From contig NZ_QNRC01000032.1 in NCBI RefSeq assembly GCF_003709565.1, positions 1 to 48,840 on the forward strand: a DNA stretch of 48,840 nucleotides. Reading direction: 5' to 3'. The stretch is from Paracoccus sigandri. GTDB taxonomy: Bacteria > Pseudomonadota > Alphaproteobacteria > Rhodobacterales > Rhodobacteraceae. The translations under genes and the position numbers were made by a program. A model generated the notes under the pieces. The model made no database searches and was not told the DNA's origin. It worked only from the letters and a program-made list of their open reading frames with translations. Positions 33,282-41,810 of this stretch are shown piece by piece (position 1 is the stretch's first letter; every line of letters starts with the position of its first letter).

Positions 33282-34601
33282 ATGCGCACGCCATCTCTTG
33301 CCCAGCAGCTTGTCGTCACCGGCTCGATTCCCCGGCTGAATGCCGAGAATCGGTCGGCGCTGCGGGTCGGATTCCTGGCGCCGCTGTCGGGACCCGAGGA
33401 ACGCTGGGGCGCGCCCGGCCTCAGCGGATGCCGGATCTGGGCCGACTGGATCAACGACCATGGCGGCCTGATGGTGGCCGGCAAGCGCCACCGGCTGGAA
33501 ATCGTCGCCCATGACAGCGCCGCCGATCCCGCCGCCACCCTCGAGGCCGCGCGCGACATGGTCGAGCGAAAGCGCGTGCGCCTGGTCCTGACGCTTGGCG
33601 GCGACAGTTTCGCGCCGGCCCTGCCCTATCTGATGGCGCGTCGCGTGCTGGTGGCGACGCTGCTGCCCTCGGACCTGTCGCCCGACACGCCGTCCCTGAT
33701 CGCCCCGGCCGAGCTGCATCCGCTGTTCAACGTCACCGGCGTCGCATGGCTGACCCGCACCCGCCCTCGGATGCGGCGGGTGGCGCTGTGCAGCCAGTCC
33801 GACCGGCTGGGCCTGCCCTCGCTGGCCGTCTATCGCGCCGCCTTCGAGGCGGCGGGCCGGCCGATCGTCCGGGAAATCCGCTACGATCCGGGCGAGACCG
33901 ACGCGCGCTCGATCGTGCGGGCGATGCTGGAGCAGGCGCCGGACCTGCTGTGCTGGTGCACCTCGCCCGCGCCGATGACCACCGCCCTGACCGAAGCCGC
34001 GCATGACCTGGGCTGGCGCGGCCCGATCCTGGCCTGCACCGGCGACGACTATCCCCGGCTGATCGCCCGCACCTCGGCCGAATTCATGTCGCGCTATGTT
34101 TTCCAGTTCCCCGATTTCGACGACCCGCTGCTGGCCGACAAGGCCTTCTTCTTTCGCCGCCCCAAGGCGTTCTTCGACGCCTACAACGCCCGCTTTCCCG
34201 GCGAATGGAGCGCGGTGAGCTGGGAATACGCCTCGATCCTCGACCTGTGGCAGAATGCCGTCGAAAGCGCCGACACGATGGCGCCGATCACGGTCCTGGC
34301 GGCGATGAAGCGCCACCAGCAGATGCCGCATGTCTTCGGCACCGCGCGCTGGTGGGGCAGCGAGCTGTTCGGCATCGACAACGCGCTGGTCGGCGACTGG
34401 CCCGTCGTCGGCATCCGCGACGGCAGGGCCCGGATCATCGAGTTCGGCTCGGTCCTGGACTGGCTGGGCCGCCACGCCCCGCTGCTGCGCCACCACCTGG
34501 AGCAGCTTGGGCAGATGTGGTATCAGCGCCTCGACGCCGCGGCGGCGCTCAGTCCTCCTGCAGCAGCAGCTTCTGGTCCTCGACCAGGGCAAGCTTCATG
34601 A
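33282..34601 (+). CDS. Substrate-binding-protein-like (Peripla_BP_6/AmiC type), no signal peptide
   Basis: A 439-residue type I periplasmic-binding fold protein of the branched-chain amino acid / amide (HAAT, AmiC-like) group. LRVGFLAPLSGPEERWGAPG opens the first lobe, WADWINDHGGLMVAGKRHRL and AADPAATLEAARDMVERKRV follow, and the second lobe includes YDPGETDARSIVRAMLEQAP. I see no signal peptide before the fold and no ABC permease or ATPase nearby, so it may be a cytoplasmic sensor in the manner of AmiC rather than a transporter part. The ATG at 33282 follows AAGGGG; an ATG at 33270 is an alternative. Its last 53 bases overlap the end of the convergent GntR gene. Confidence 0.75.
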   Translation: MRTPSLAQQLVVTGSIPRLNAENRSALRVGFLAPLSGPEERWGAPGLSGCRIWADWINDHGGLMVAGKRHRLEIVAHDSAADPAATLEAARDMVERKRVRLVLTLGGDSFAPALPYLMARRVLVATLLPSDLSPDTPSLIAPAELHPLFNVTGVAWLTRTRPRMRRVALCSQSDRLGLPSLAVYRAAFEAAGRPIVREIRYDPGETDARSIVRAMLEQAPDLLCWCTSPAPMTTALTEAAHDLGWRGPILACTGDDYPRLIARTSAEFMSRYVFQFPDFDDPLLADKAFFFRRPKAFFDAYNARFPGEWSAVSWEYASILDLWQNAVESADTMAPITVLAAMKRHQQMPHVFGTARWWGSELFGIDNALVGDWPVVGIRDGRARIIEFGSVLDWLGRHAPLLRHHLEQLGQMWYQRLDAAAALSPPAAAASGPRPGQAS

Positions 34602-35280
34602 ATTCGGTCGCCTCCTCGATGTCGCGGGCGGCGATGGCATTGAACAGGGCGTTGTAGCTGCGCTGGTAGATGGCGATGCGGCTGGGCGTCAGGTGCCGGC
34701 GATACATGGCGGCGCGAAAGGCCTGCCGGCGGGCGTCGATCACCAGGTTGTAGCAGGCGATCAGCAGGGGATTGTCGGTGCCGCTGGCGATCTGGCGGTG
34801 AAACTCCTCCTCCAGCCGGACGAAGGCATTCGCGTCGGTCTGCACGGCCTCCATCTGCGACAGGGTTTCCCCCAGCGCCTCGATCCGGCGCGGCGACATG
34901 TTGATGATCGCCAGCCGGACCATCTCGGGTTCCAGGATGCTGCGCACGACCTGCAGATGCAGCGGCCCGGTTTCCGCCGCCACCGGGCTGAGCGCCTCGC
35001 TGCTGGCGCCGGCATGGTAGGTGACGAAGGACCCCGACCCCGCGCGGCGCCGGATCATGCCCCGCGCCTCCAGCTGGTCCAGCGCCTCGCGCACCGTGTT
35101 CCGCGCCACGCCCAGATCCTGCGCCAGCTGCCGCTCAGAGGGCAGCCGCTCGTCGGTGCCATATTCCTGCGAGACGATGCGCATGGCCAGGGTGTCGATG
35201 ACATATTGCACCGTCGAGCCGAAGACGGGCTCGGCGGCAGCGCCGGTCGGGCGGCGGGCAGGGATGGTCACGTCTTGCAT
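34549..35280 (-). CDS. GntR-family regulator (FadR/FCD subfamily)
   Basis: A 243-residue repressor-type protein. Residues 20-90 form a winged helix (LPSERQLAQDLGVARNTVRE, then ALDQLEARGMIRRRAGSGSF) and residues 105-235 an all-helical FCD ligand domain (EEEFHRQIASGTDNPLL, with a metal/ligand-type histidine pattern). Ligands of this group are usually small organic acids. The ATG at 35280 follows GAGGAA; a longer frame to 35487 runs into the degraded cytochrome gene. Its target is unknown; the neighbouring tmm-tdm operon and the substrate-binding-like gene are candidates. Confidence 0.85.
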   Translation of the reverse strand: MQDVTIPARRPTGAAAEPVFGSTVQYVIDTLAMRIVSQEYGTDERLPSERQLAQDLGVARNTVREALDQLEARGMIRRRAGSGSFVTYHAGASSEALSPVAAETGPLHLQVVRSILEPEMVRLAIINMSPRRIEALGETLSQMEAVQTDANAFVRLEEEFHRQIASGTDNPLLIACYNLVIDARRQAFRAAMYRRHLTPSRIAIYQRSYNALFNAIAARDIEEATEFMKLALVEDQKLLLQED

Positions 35281-35848
35281 TTCCTCGTTGGGCCAGGGCC
35301 GGGCCGGCGCAGGATAGCCTGTCCGGCAGGCAAGGTCGATCATCGGCATCGGCAGCGTCGCATGAGCGGCGATGGCGAGGGGCAAGCCGCGATCTTCCCC
35401 TGCCGCCCTCTGGCGCGGCCACCCGCACGGCGCGCGGGCCGAAGGCGGCGCGGTCCTCGGCCTCGATCCGGCCAAGCGTGGCGACAAGCGCCTCCATCAC
35501 TGCATCGGTCATCTCGTAGCGGGTCATTGCCGCCGAAAGCGGCGTGCCGCCGGGGCGCAGGCCAGTGCGCAGCGCAAGCGCGAAACCCTCGGCATCATAG
35601 GCCGGACGGCGGTCGGTCGCACGGCTCAAGGCCTGCCTGGTTACCGGCGGGATCTCCGTCGCACCCTCCGCAGTGCCGCGCCCGTCCGCGCCGTGGCAGC
35701 TGACGCAGGGAAACAGCCGCCCCTCGGTCCAGACCGTGCCCCCGGCGATCAGTGCCGCCGTTCCCTCGCCGGTGAAATAGACCTCGGCCGTCGCCGCATG
35801 TCCCGCGACGATTGCGGCAAGAAGCAGCGCGGCCGTCATCCGGCGCAT
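35135..35848 (-). pseudogene. C-type cytochrome domain, apparently truncated at its 3' end
   Basis: The frame begins with a signal peptide (MRRMTAALLLAAIVAGHAAT), then one haem-binding motif CVSCH at residues 48-52 and a distal methionine region (LSAAMTRYEMTD). Similarity to this family ends near residue 145 (base 35414). Relatives I recall continue into a substrate-binding domain at this point; here the frame goes into basic, low-complexity sequence and overlaps the start of the GntR gene by 146 bases. I read this as a gene that lost its 3' part at a rearrangement. Its ATG overlaps the stop of the SCO-like gene, so the two were once an operon. A short functional cytochrome cannot be ruled out. 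Confidence 0.6.
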
Positions 35849-36321
35849 CAGAACCCCAGGGCGAGTTCGATCAGCCGCTCCGGTTCCGGCAGGCCGATGA
35901 TCCGCTGGAACGCGCCGGTCCGCACGGCGCCGATCAGCAGCATTGGATCGTGGCTTTCGATGGGTCCGGGCGGCAGCCCAAGACTGTCGAGCAGGAGGAA
36001 GGTCTCCATCGGCGCGGCGGTCAGCCAGACCCAGTCCTCGCTGGCACCATAGTCCGCGGCCGTGGCCGCAAGCTTCTCCGGCGTGTCGCTAACCGGATCG
36101 ATCGAAACCGTCACCAATGTGATCGGCAGATCCTCGGTCAGGATCCGGTCATCCACCTGTGTCAGGATCGCGTTGGTCAGCGGGCAGAGCGTCGTCCATT
36201 CGGTAAAGGCGAAGCTCACGATCACCGTGCCCTTGCGCTGGAACCGCGAGACGAAGCCCTCGGTATGATAGCGCGCATCGGTTACGCCCCACCTCAATTT
36301 GCGCGACAACGCCGGGTTCAT
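35848..36321 (-). pseudogene. SCO/SenC-like protein, N-terminally truncated and missing a copper cysteine
   Basis: The 157-residue frame matches the SCO1/SenC thioredoxin fold: VIVSFAFTEWTTLCPLTNAI, TLVTVSIDPVSDTPEKLAAT, then GASEDWVWLTAAP. The copper/redox motif CxxxC is WTTLC here, so the first cysteine is missing. There is no signal peptide or membrane anchor, and the N-terminal strand is garbled (LRWGVTDARYHTEGF). The upstream end runs into the lux-box-like promoter of the RND genes. I consider it a decayed remnant paired with the cytochrome gene. The start codon is uncertain; a frame to 36354 would begin inside the lux box. Confidence 0.6.
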
Positions 36322-36345
36322 GCAGCAGCACATTCCGACACCATC

Positions 36346-36363
36346 CCCCCACATCTGTGCGGG
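36346..36363. promoter_or_regulatory. Lux-box-like element 1 (upstream of the RND operon)
   Basis: CCCCCACATCTGTGCGGG lies 85 bases before the RND adaptor ATG. It shares CCCCCnCATCTGnnnGGG with elements at 43124 and 43945 and is an imperfect dyad of the size bound by LuxR-type dimers. The luxR and luxI genes lie 5-7 kb away in the same cluster. Confidence 0.65.
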
Positions 36364-36447
36364 GCAGATCTGGCGTTTTCCGCATTTGGCTCATGATGGG
36401 CATTCTGGCGGGGCACCGCTCCTTGCGCAGAAACGGAATCACGCCGC

Positions 36448-37683
36448 ATGTCGCCCGAGCCTTCGACCGAAGCACACACCTTTCCGGCGCGCCGGAATGA
36501 CAAGCCCGACTGGGCCAAGACCACCCGCGAATTGCGGCACGAGGCTGCCGGCACCCGTCCGCAACGACGGATCTGGCCGTGGGGGATCGTGGCCGTGCTG
36601 GCGCTGGCCCTTGTCGGCGTCGTTTCTGTCCCGGCCTCTGCCCCGCCCGCCGCGACCGCCAATGCCCCCGTCGAGGTCGACACCGCAATCCTGCTGCATC
36701 CGCTGGATGTGACGACGGTGCAGCCGCAAACGCTCGGCCAGGCCTTGCCGGTCAGCGGCACCCTGCGCCCGCATCTGCAGGTCGAGATCGCCAGCCGCAC
36801 CGCAGGCACGGTCGAAGAGGTGGGCGTGCGGCTGGGCGACAGGGTATCGCACGGCGATCTGTTACTGCAGATCGAGAGCGACAGCCTGGAGGCACAATTG
36901 CGCCAGCAGCAGGCATCGCTGGCGGCCAGCCGCGCGCAATCGCTTCTGGCCGAGACACAGGCGCAAAGGTCCGAACAACTGGCCGATCGTGGCATCTCTG
37001 CCGCCGCCAACCTGGAAACCTCACGTAGCAACCTCGAGGTTCAGGCGGCCAATCTGGAGATGCAGCGGGCCGCCGTCGCCGCGGCCGAGATCGCCCTGCG
37101 CGATACCCGCGTCCTTGCCCCCTTCGACGGCATCATCGCCGCACGCAAGGCCGAGCCGGGCCAGACCGTCGCCAGCGGCGCCGTCCTGTTCGAACTGGCC
37201 GACCTGTCCAGCATGTTGGCGACGATGAATGTCCCGGTCGCCAGAAGCGTGCCGCTGAAACCCGGCCAGAATGTCCGCCTGACCGTGCAGGGCCTGCCGG
37301 GTCGGGACTTCGCCGGCCGGATCGAGGGCATCGCCCCCGTCGCCAGCGAAGGCAGCCGCAACAGCGCGGTGACGGTGCGGGTGGACAATCCCGATCACAT
37401 CCTGCGCGGCGGCATGTTCGTCAGCGGCGAAATCGAGATGGACAGCATCCCCGACGCCATTGCCATCCCGCGCGACAGCCTGCGTGAAGACGCCGGCGGC
37501 CCCCATGTGCTGAAAATCGCCGATGGCCGCCTGGTCCGCCAACAGGTTGCCACCGGCGCGGCCATGTCGGGCGGCGATCTGATCGCCATTGTCTCGGGCC
37601 TGGAGGCGTCGGACCGCATCGTGTCCGGGCGCTTGGCGGAACTGCGCGAGGGCATGGATGTCCGCATCGAGGAGCCGGGCTGA
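36448..37683 (+). CDS. RND efflux periplasmic adaptor (membrane fusion protein)
   Basis: A 411-residue adaptor of the HlyD/AcrA family. A cytoplasmic tail of about 42 residues precedes one membrane segment (IWPWGIVAVLALALVGVV). Then come the biotinyl-lipoyl-like strands (HLQVEIASRTAGTVEEVGVR, VRLGDRVSHGDLLLQIESD), an alpha-helical hairpin rich in Gln/Ala/Glu, and a second lipoyl half (DTRVLAPFDGIIAARKAEPG). It connects the RND pump to an outer-membrane channel. The pump gene overlaps its stop by one base. A lux-box-like element lies 85 bases upstream. The ribosome binding site is weak. Confidence 0.9.
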   Translation: MSPEPSTEAHTFPARRNDKPDWAKTTRELRHEAAGTRPQRRIWPWGIVAVLALALVGVVSVPASAPPAATANAPVEVDTAILLHPLDVTTVQPQTLGQALPVSGTLRPHLQVEIASRTAGTVEEVGVRLGDRVSHGDLLLQIESDSLEAQLRQQQASLAASRAQSLLAETQAQRSEQLADRGISAAANLETSRSNLEVQAANLEMQRAAVAAAEIALRDTRVLAPFDGIIAARKAEPGQTVASGAVLFELADLSSMLATMNVPVARSVPLKPGQNVRLTVQGLPGRDFAGRIEGIAPVASEGSRNSAVTVRVDNPDHILRGGMFVSGEIEMDSIPDAIAIPRDSLREDAGGPHVLKIADGRLVRQQVATGAAMSGGDLIAIVSGLEASDRIVSGRLAELREGMDVRIEEPG

Positions 37684-40600
37684 TGTTTCTGACCCGCGTC
37701 AGCGTCAACAATCCCGTATTCACCGTGATGGTCATGCTGGCGATCACGGTTTTCGGCCTGTTCTCGTGGCAGCGCCTGCCGGTCGAACAGATGCCCGATG
37801 TCGATGTGCCCGCCGTCGCCATCGTGGTGGCCTATGACGGTGCCTCGCCCGAGGCGGTCGAGAACGACATCATCAAGCCCATCGAGGATACGATGGCCAC
37901 GATCGGCGGCATCGACGTGATCCGGTCCACCGCACAGGTCGGACAGGCGATGGTGCTGATGCAGTTCGATCTTGGCATGTCCTCGGCCGAGGCGATGAAC
38001 GACGTGCGCGACAGGATGGCGGGGATCCAGTCCAGCCTGCCCGACGCCGCCGACATGCCCACGATTCTGAAGTTCGATCCGTCGGACACGCCCGTCATTT
38101 CGCTGGCGATCAGCTCGGACCAGCGGTCGCTGTCGCAACTGACGCAACTGGCCGAGGATCACGTCCTGGACCGGCTGCGCAATGTCGGCGGCGTGGGCAG
38201 CGTCTCGCTGGTGGGCGGGGTTCCGGCACAGGTCGATGTGACCATCGACCCCGACCGGCTGTCCGCCCAGGGCATCCCGCTGTCCGAGGTCCGCACGGCG
38301 ATCGCGGCCAACGCGGCGGATCTGCCCTCGGGCACGATCACCGAAGGCGCCACGTCGCAATCACTCCAGATCCGCAGCGCGCTGACGCAGGTCGGGGATT
38401 TTCGCGACCTGGTCATCGGTCGTCGGGGCGACCAGCCGGTGCATCTGTCCGAGGTCGCCGATATCCGCATCGGCCCCGCCGAAGCCGAAAGCCTTGCCTT
38501 CCGCGATGGCGAGCCCGCGCTGGCGATCGATGTGATGAAGGTTCAGGGCGCCAATACCATCGCCGTCGCCAGCGGCATCGCGCACGCGGCGCAGGCGCTT
38601 GGCGCGGACAGCCTGCCCGGCGACGTGCGTATCGAGGTCATCGCCAGCGAGGCCGGCGCGGTCGAGGATTCGGTCTCTGCCGTGCAGAACATGCTGGTCG
38701 AGGGCGCGATCCTGTCGGTGGTGATCGTGTTCCTGTTCCTGAATTCGTGGCGCTCGACCGTGATCACCGGGCTGGCCTTGCCGATCTCGATGATCGGCAC
38801 CATGGTCGCACTGTATTTCTTGGGATTCACGCTGAACATCATGACGCTGATGGCATTGTCGCTGTCGGTCGGCATCCTGATCGACGACGCCATCGTGGTG
38901 CGCGAGAATATCACCCGCCATCTGCAAGCCGGCAAAAGCCATCGCCGCGCCGCGCTGGAGGGCACGGCAGAGATCGGGCTGGCCGTCACCGCCACCACCC
39001 TGGCGATCGTCGCGGTCTTCCTGCCGGTGGCCTTCATGGAGGGCATCCTGGGCCGCTTCTTTCTGCAATTCGGGGCGACGGTCTCGGTCGCGGTGCTGAT
39101 TTCGCTGTTCGTGGCCTTCACCCTGGACCCGATGCTGTCCAGCGTCTGGAACGATCCGGCCTCGCATCCCGATGCCCGGCGCGGGCCGGTGGGCAGGACG
39201 ATCGCCCGGCTCAACGACGGGTTCGACCGGCTGACCGGGCGCTATCTGTCGGTGCTGCGCTGGTCGCTGCGCCACCGGCTGACAACGTTGGGAATCGCCT
39301 TCGGCCTGTTCATGGCCAGCTTTGCCCTGATCCCGACGGTCGGGGCGGAATTCCTGCCGGCCGAGGATAACGGCCGCGTCTCGATCAGCATCGAGACCCC
39401 GCCCGGATCGTCGCTGGACTATACCGCCGCACGGGTGAGCCAGATCGAGACGCGCCTGCGCGATCTGCCCGAGGTCGCCGCGACCTATGCCAGCATCGGC
39501 GCAGCCGCGGTCGGAACCGGCCAGAAAAACACCGCCACCATCGGCGTGACGCTGGTGCCACAGGCACAGCGCAATGCCTCGGCGATGGAATTCGCCGCCA
39601 GCCTGCGCCCCATACTTCGGCGCTTTCCGGGTTTGCAGACCGAGGTCAGCGCCGAGGGCGATCTGGGCGGCGGTGCGGGCAAGCCGGTGCAGATCGTCGT
39701 TCTGGGCCAGGACAGCGACGTCCTGCGGCGGATCGGCGACCAGGTCGCCGGGCGGCTGGCGGCTATCGCGGGGGTCGAGGACATCACCTCGTCGATGCGG
39801 CAGGCCCAGCCGGAAATCGGGATCGAGCTGGACCGCGAACGCGCCAGCGAACTGGGGATCTCGGCACGCGATCTGGGTGCGGTCCTGGCCCCGATGATGA
39901 CTGGCGAGACCATCGCCACCTGGACCGCCCCCGGCAGCCAGAGCCATGATGTCGTGATCCGGCTGGATCAGACCGCGCGCAGCCGCGTCGCCGCATTGGG
40001 CAATCTGCCGGTGGGCGTCGATGCCGACAGTGGCCAGATCATCCGGCTGGACCAGATCGCCCGGATCGAGCAGCGCAGCGGCCCGGTCGAGATCCTGCGC
40101 GAACAGCTGTCGCGCCGCGTCACCATCGAGGCCAACCTGGCGCCCGACGCCCCCGGCGACGTCCATGCGCAGATAGCGCAACTGACGGCACGGATGCCGC
40201 TGCCCGAGGGCTATCGCTTCTCGCTTGGCGGTGAGGCCGAGCAGATGGCGGAATCCGGCGCCTCGGCGGCGTCGGCGCTGCTCTTGGCGGTGATCTTCAT
40301 CTATCTGGTGCTGGCTTCGCAATTCGGCAGCATCCTGCAACCTCTGGCAATCATGATGTCGCTGCCGATGTCGTTGATCGGGGTGATGGTCGGGCTGTGG
40401 CTGGGAGGCTCCAGCCTGAACGTGATGTCGGCGATCGGCTTCATCATGCTGATGGGGCTGGTGGTCAAGAACGCCATCCTGCTGGTGGACAACGCCAATC
40501 AGCAGGTGCGCGAGGGCACGAACCTCTACGACGCGCTGGTGGGCGCGGCCCGCATCCGGTTCCGCCCCATCGTGATGACCACGCTGGCCATGATATTGGG

Positions 40601-40952
40601 GATGCTGCCGATGGCGCTGAGCCTGCATCAGGGCACCAGCCAGAACGCACCCATGGCCCATGCGGTGATCGGCGGGCTGGTTTCCTCGACGCTGCTGACG
40701 CTGGTGGTGGTGCCGGTGATGCTGACCTATCTGGACGCGCTTGGGCGGCACGCGGCACGCTTCCTGCCCGACCCGCCGCCCGACCACACGGCCACCGCTC
40801 CGCCGCCGGCCCCGGCCGATCCGCCCGCCGCCGGCCTGGCAACCGCGCGGCTGGCCCTGCTTCCGGCCCGCGATCAGCCCGCCGCCCATCTGCCGCAATC
40901 CCCGGCCGCGGATCGGATCGACAGGACGGTTCAGAAAACCTCTGCCGGATAG
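37683..40952 (+). CDS. RND-family efflux pump (HAE1-like)
   Basis: A 1,089-residue proton-driven inner-membrane exporter, with 12 membrane segments and two large periplasmic loops. Proton-relay residues are visible: D401-D402 in LIDDAIVVREN and K929 in VVKNAILLVDNAN. The N-terminus (FLTRVSVNNPVFTVMVMLAI) is typical. After the last helix a 60-residue proline/alanine-rich tail (from about residue 1,025) is longer than in AcrB. No outer-membrane channel gene is in the window, so it must borrow one. The coupling to a quorum-type promoter and NRPS genes suggests export of the peptide product or of signal molecules (inference). Confidence 0.93.
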   Translation: MFLTRVSVNNPVFTVMVMLAITVFGLFSWQRLPVEQMPDVDVPAVAIVVAYDGASPEAVENDIIKPIEDTMATIGGIDVIRSTAQVGQAMVLMQFDLGMSSAEAMNDVRDRMAGIQSSLPDAADMPTILKFDPSDTPVISLAISSDQRSLSQLTQLAEDHVLDRLRNVGGVGSVSLVGGVPAQVDVTIDPDRLSAQGIPLSEVRTAIAANAADLPSGTITEGATSQSLQIRSALTQVGDFRDLVIGRRGDQPVHLSEVADIRIGPAEAESLAFRDGEPALAIDVMKVQGANTIAVASGIAHAAQALGADSLPGDVRIEVIASEAGAVEDSVSAVQNMLVEGAILSVVIVFLFLNSWRSTVITGLALPISMIGTMVALYFLGFTLNIMTLMALSLSVGILIDDAIVVRENITRHLQAGKSHRRAALEGTAEIGLAVTATTLAIVAVFLPVAFMEGILGRFFLQFGATVSVAVLISLFVAFTLDPMLSSVWNDPASHPDARRGPVGRTIARLNDGFDRLTGRYLSVLRWSLRHRLTTLGIAFGLFMASFALIPTVGAEFLPAEDNGRVSISIETPPGSSLDYTAARVSQIETRLRDLPEVAATYASIGAAAVGTGQKNTATIGVTLVPQAQRNASAMEFAASLRPILRRFPGLQTEVSAEGDLGGGAGKPVQIVVLGQDSDVLRRIGDQVAGRLAAIAGVEDITSSMRQAQPEIGIELDRERASELGISARDLGAVLAPMMTGETIATWTAPGSQSHDVVIRLDQTARSRVAALGNLPVGVDADSGQIIRLDQIARIEQRSGPVEILREQLSRRVTIEANLAPDAPGDVHAQIAQLTARMPLPEGYRFSLGGEAEQMAESGASAASALLLAVIFIYLVLASQFGSILQPLAIMMSLPMSLIGVMVGLWLGGSSLNVMSAIGFIMLMGLVVKNAILLVDNANQQVREGTNLYDALVGAARIRFRPIVMTTLAMILGMLPMALSLHQGTSQNAPMAHAVIGGLVSSTLLTLVVVPVMLTYLDALGRHAARFLPDPPPDHTATAPPPAPADPPAAGLATARLALLPARDQPAAHLPQSPAADRIDRTVQKTSAG

Positions 40953-41019
40953 GGGTTCCCCGACCTCCGGCGGTTTGATGCCGAGGCCGGGGGACGGTTG
41001 CCAGACAAAACAGGCGAAT

Positions 41020-41034
41020 TTCGGCTCAACCGAA
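41020..41034. promoter_or_regulatory. Short dyad upstream of the LuxR-type gene
   Basis: TTCGG and CCGAA flank a five-base spacer 90 bases ahead of the luxR-type ATG, within the most AT-rich part of the 171-base gap after the RND pump gene. It does not match the lux-box-like elements, so the receptor gene may be under other control. Confidence 0.25.
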
Positions 41035-41123
41035 TTTGGCACAGGAAAGCGTCACAGAGCTTGCCTAAGGTAAACTTCGCCGCGAGTCGTTCCCACGGCC
41101 CAAGACGCAACCACCGGACGCAA

Positions 41124-41810
41124 ATGACCCTTACCCGTTCCCTGCTGCCCGCCGATTCCACCGCAGAAGCGATCGAGACCATGCGCGAGATCCTGAAGGT
41201 GGATCACATCACGCTGCATATCCTGAACAACCCCACCGTCGGGCTGGACAATCCATTCGTCAGAACCACCTATCCCGAAGGCTGGGTCAGCCGCTATCTG
41301 TTGAACAACATGGCGGTTTCCGACCCCGTCCTGCAGCGCGCGCAGAAAGGCGACGATGCCTTCTTCTGGTCCGATCTGGTGCTGGACGACGACCAGGTCA
41401 AGACGATGGAAGAATTCGTGCAGGCGGGGCTGGGCACGGTCGGCTACAGCCTCGTCCATGTCGATTCGCATGGCCGCAAGAGCGTGCTGTCGATCAGCCG
41501 TATCCGGTCCGAGGGCTGGGCCGGGCATGTGGCCGAGCACCTGGACGGGCTGGCGCAGGCGCATATGGACCTGCATGTGAAGGCGCTGGCCGAGGCGGCG
41601 GCGGATGCGATGGGCATCCCGCAACTGGCGCCGCGCGAATATGAATGCCTGCGCTTTACCGCCCAGGGCAAGACCTACAGCGAGATCGCGATCATCCTGA
41701 ACCTGTCGGAACATACCGTGCGCAGCTATCTGAAGCTTGCGCGGGTCAAGCTGAACTGCGTCTCGCTGGCGCAGGCGGTGGCCAAGGCGGTGCGCTACAG
41801 GATGATCTGA
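41124..41810 (+). CDS. LuxR-type AHL receptor/transcription factor
   Basis: A 228-residue quorum-sensing regulator. Residues 10-155 are the autoinducer-binding domain with the conserved pocket residues W54, Y58, D67, P68 and W82 (GWVSRYLLNNMAVSDP, FFWSDL). Residues 168-226 are a LuxR helix-turn-helix (LAPREYECLRFTAQGKTYSE, then LNLSEHTVRSYLKLARVKL). Having all the acyl-homoserine-lactone contact residues, it should be a true AHL receptor, likely for the product of the LuxI-type gene at 42345. Probable targets are the three lux-box-like sites. The ATG has no strong ribosome binding site. Its end overlaps a convergent small ORF by 16 bases. Confidence 0.92.
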   Translation: MTLTRSLLPADSTAEAIETMREILKVDHITLHILNNPTVGLDNPFVRTTYPEGWVSRYLLNNMAVSDPVLQRAQKGDDAFFWSDLVLDDDQVKTMEEFVQAGLGTVGYSLVHVDSHGRKSVLSISRIRSEGWAGHVAEHLDGLAQAHMDLHVKALAEAAADAMGIPQLAPREYECLRFTAQGKTYSEIAIILNLSEHTVRSYLKLARVKLNCVSLAQAVAKAVRYRMI

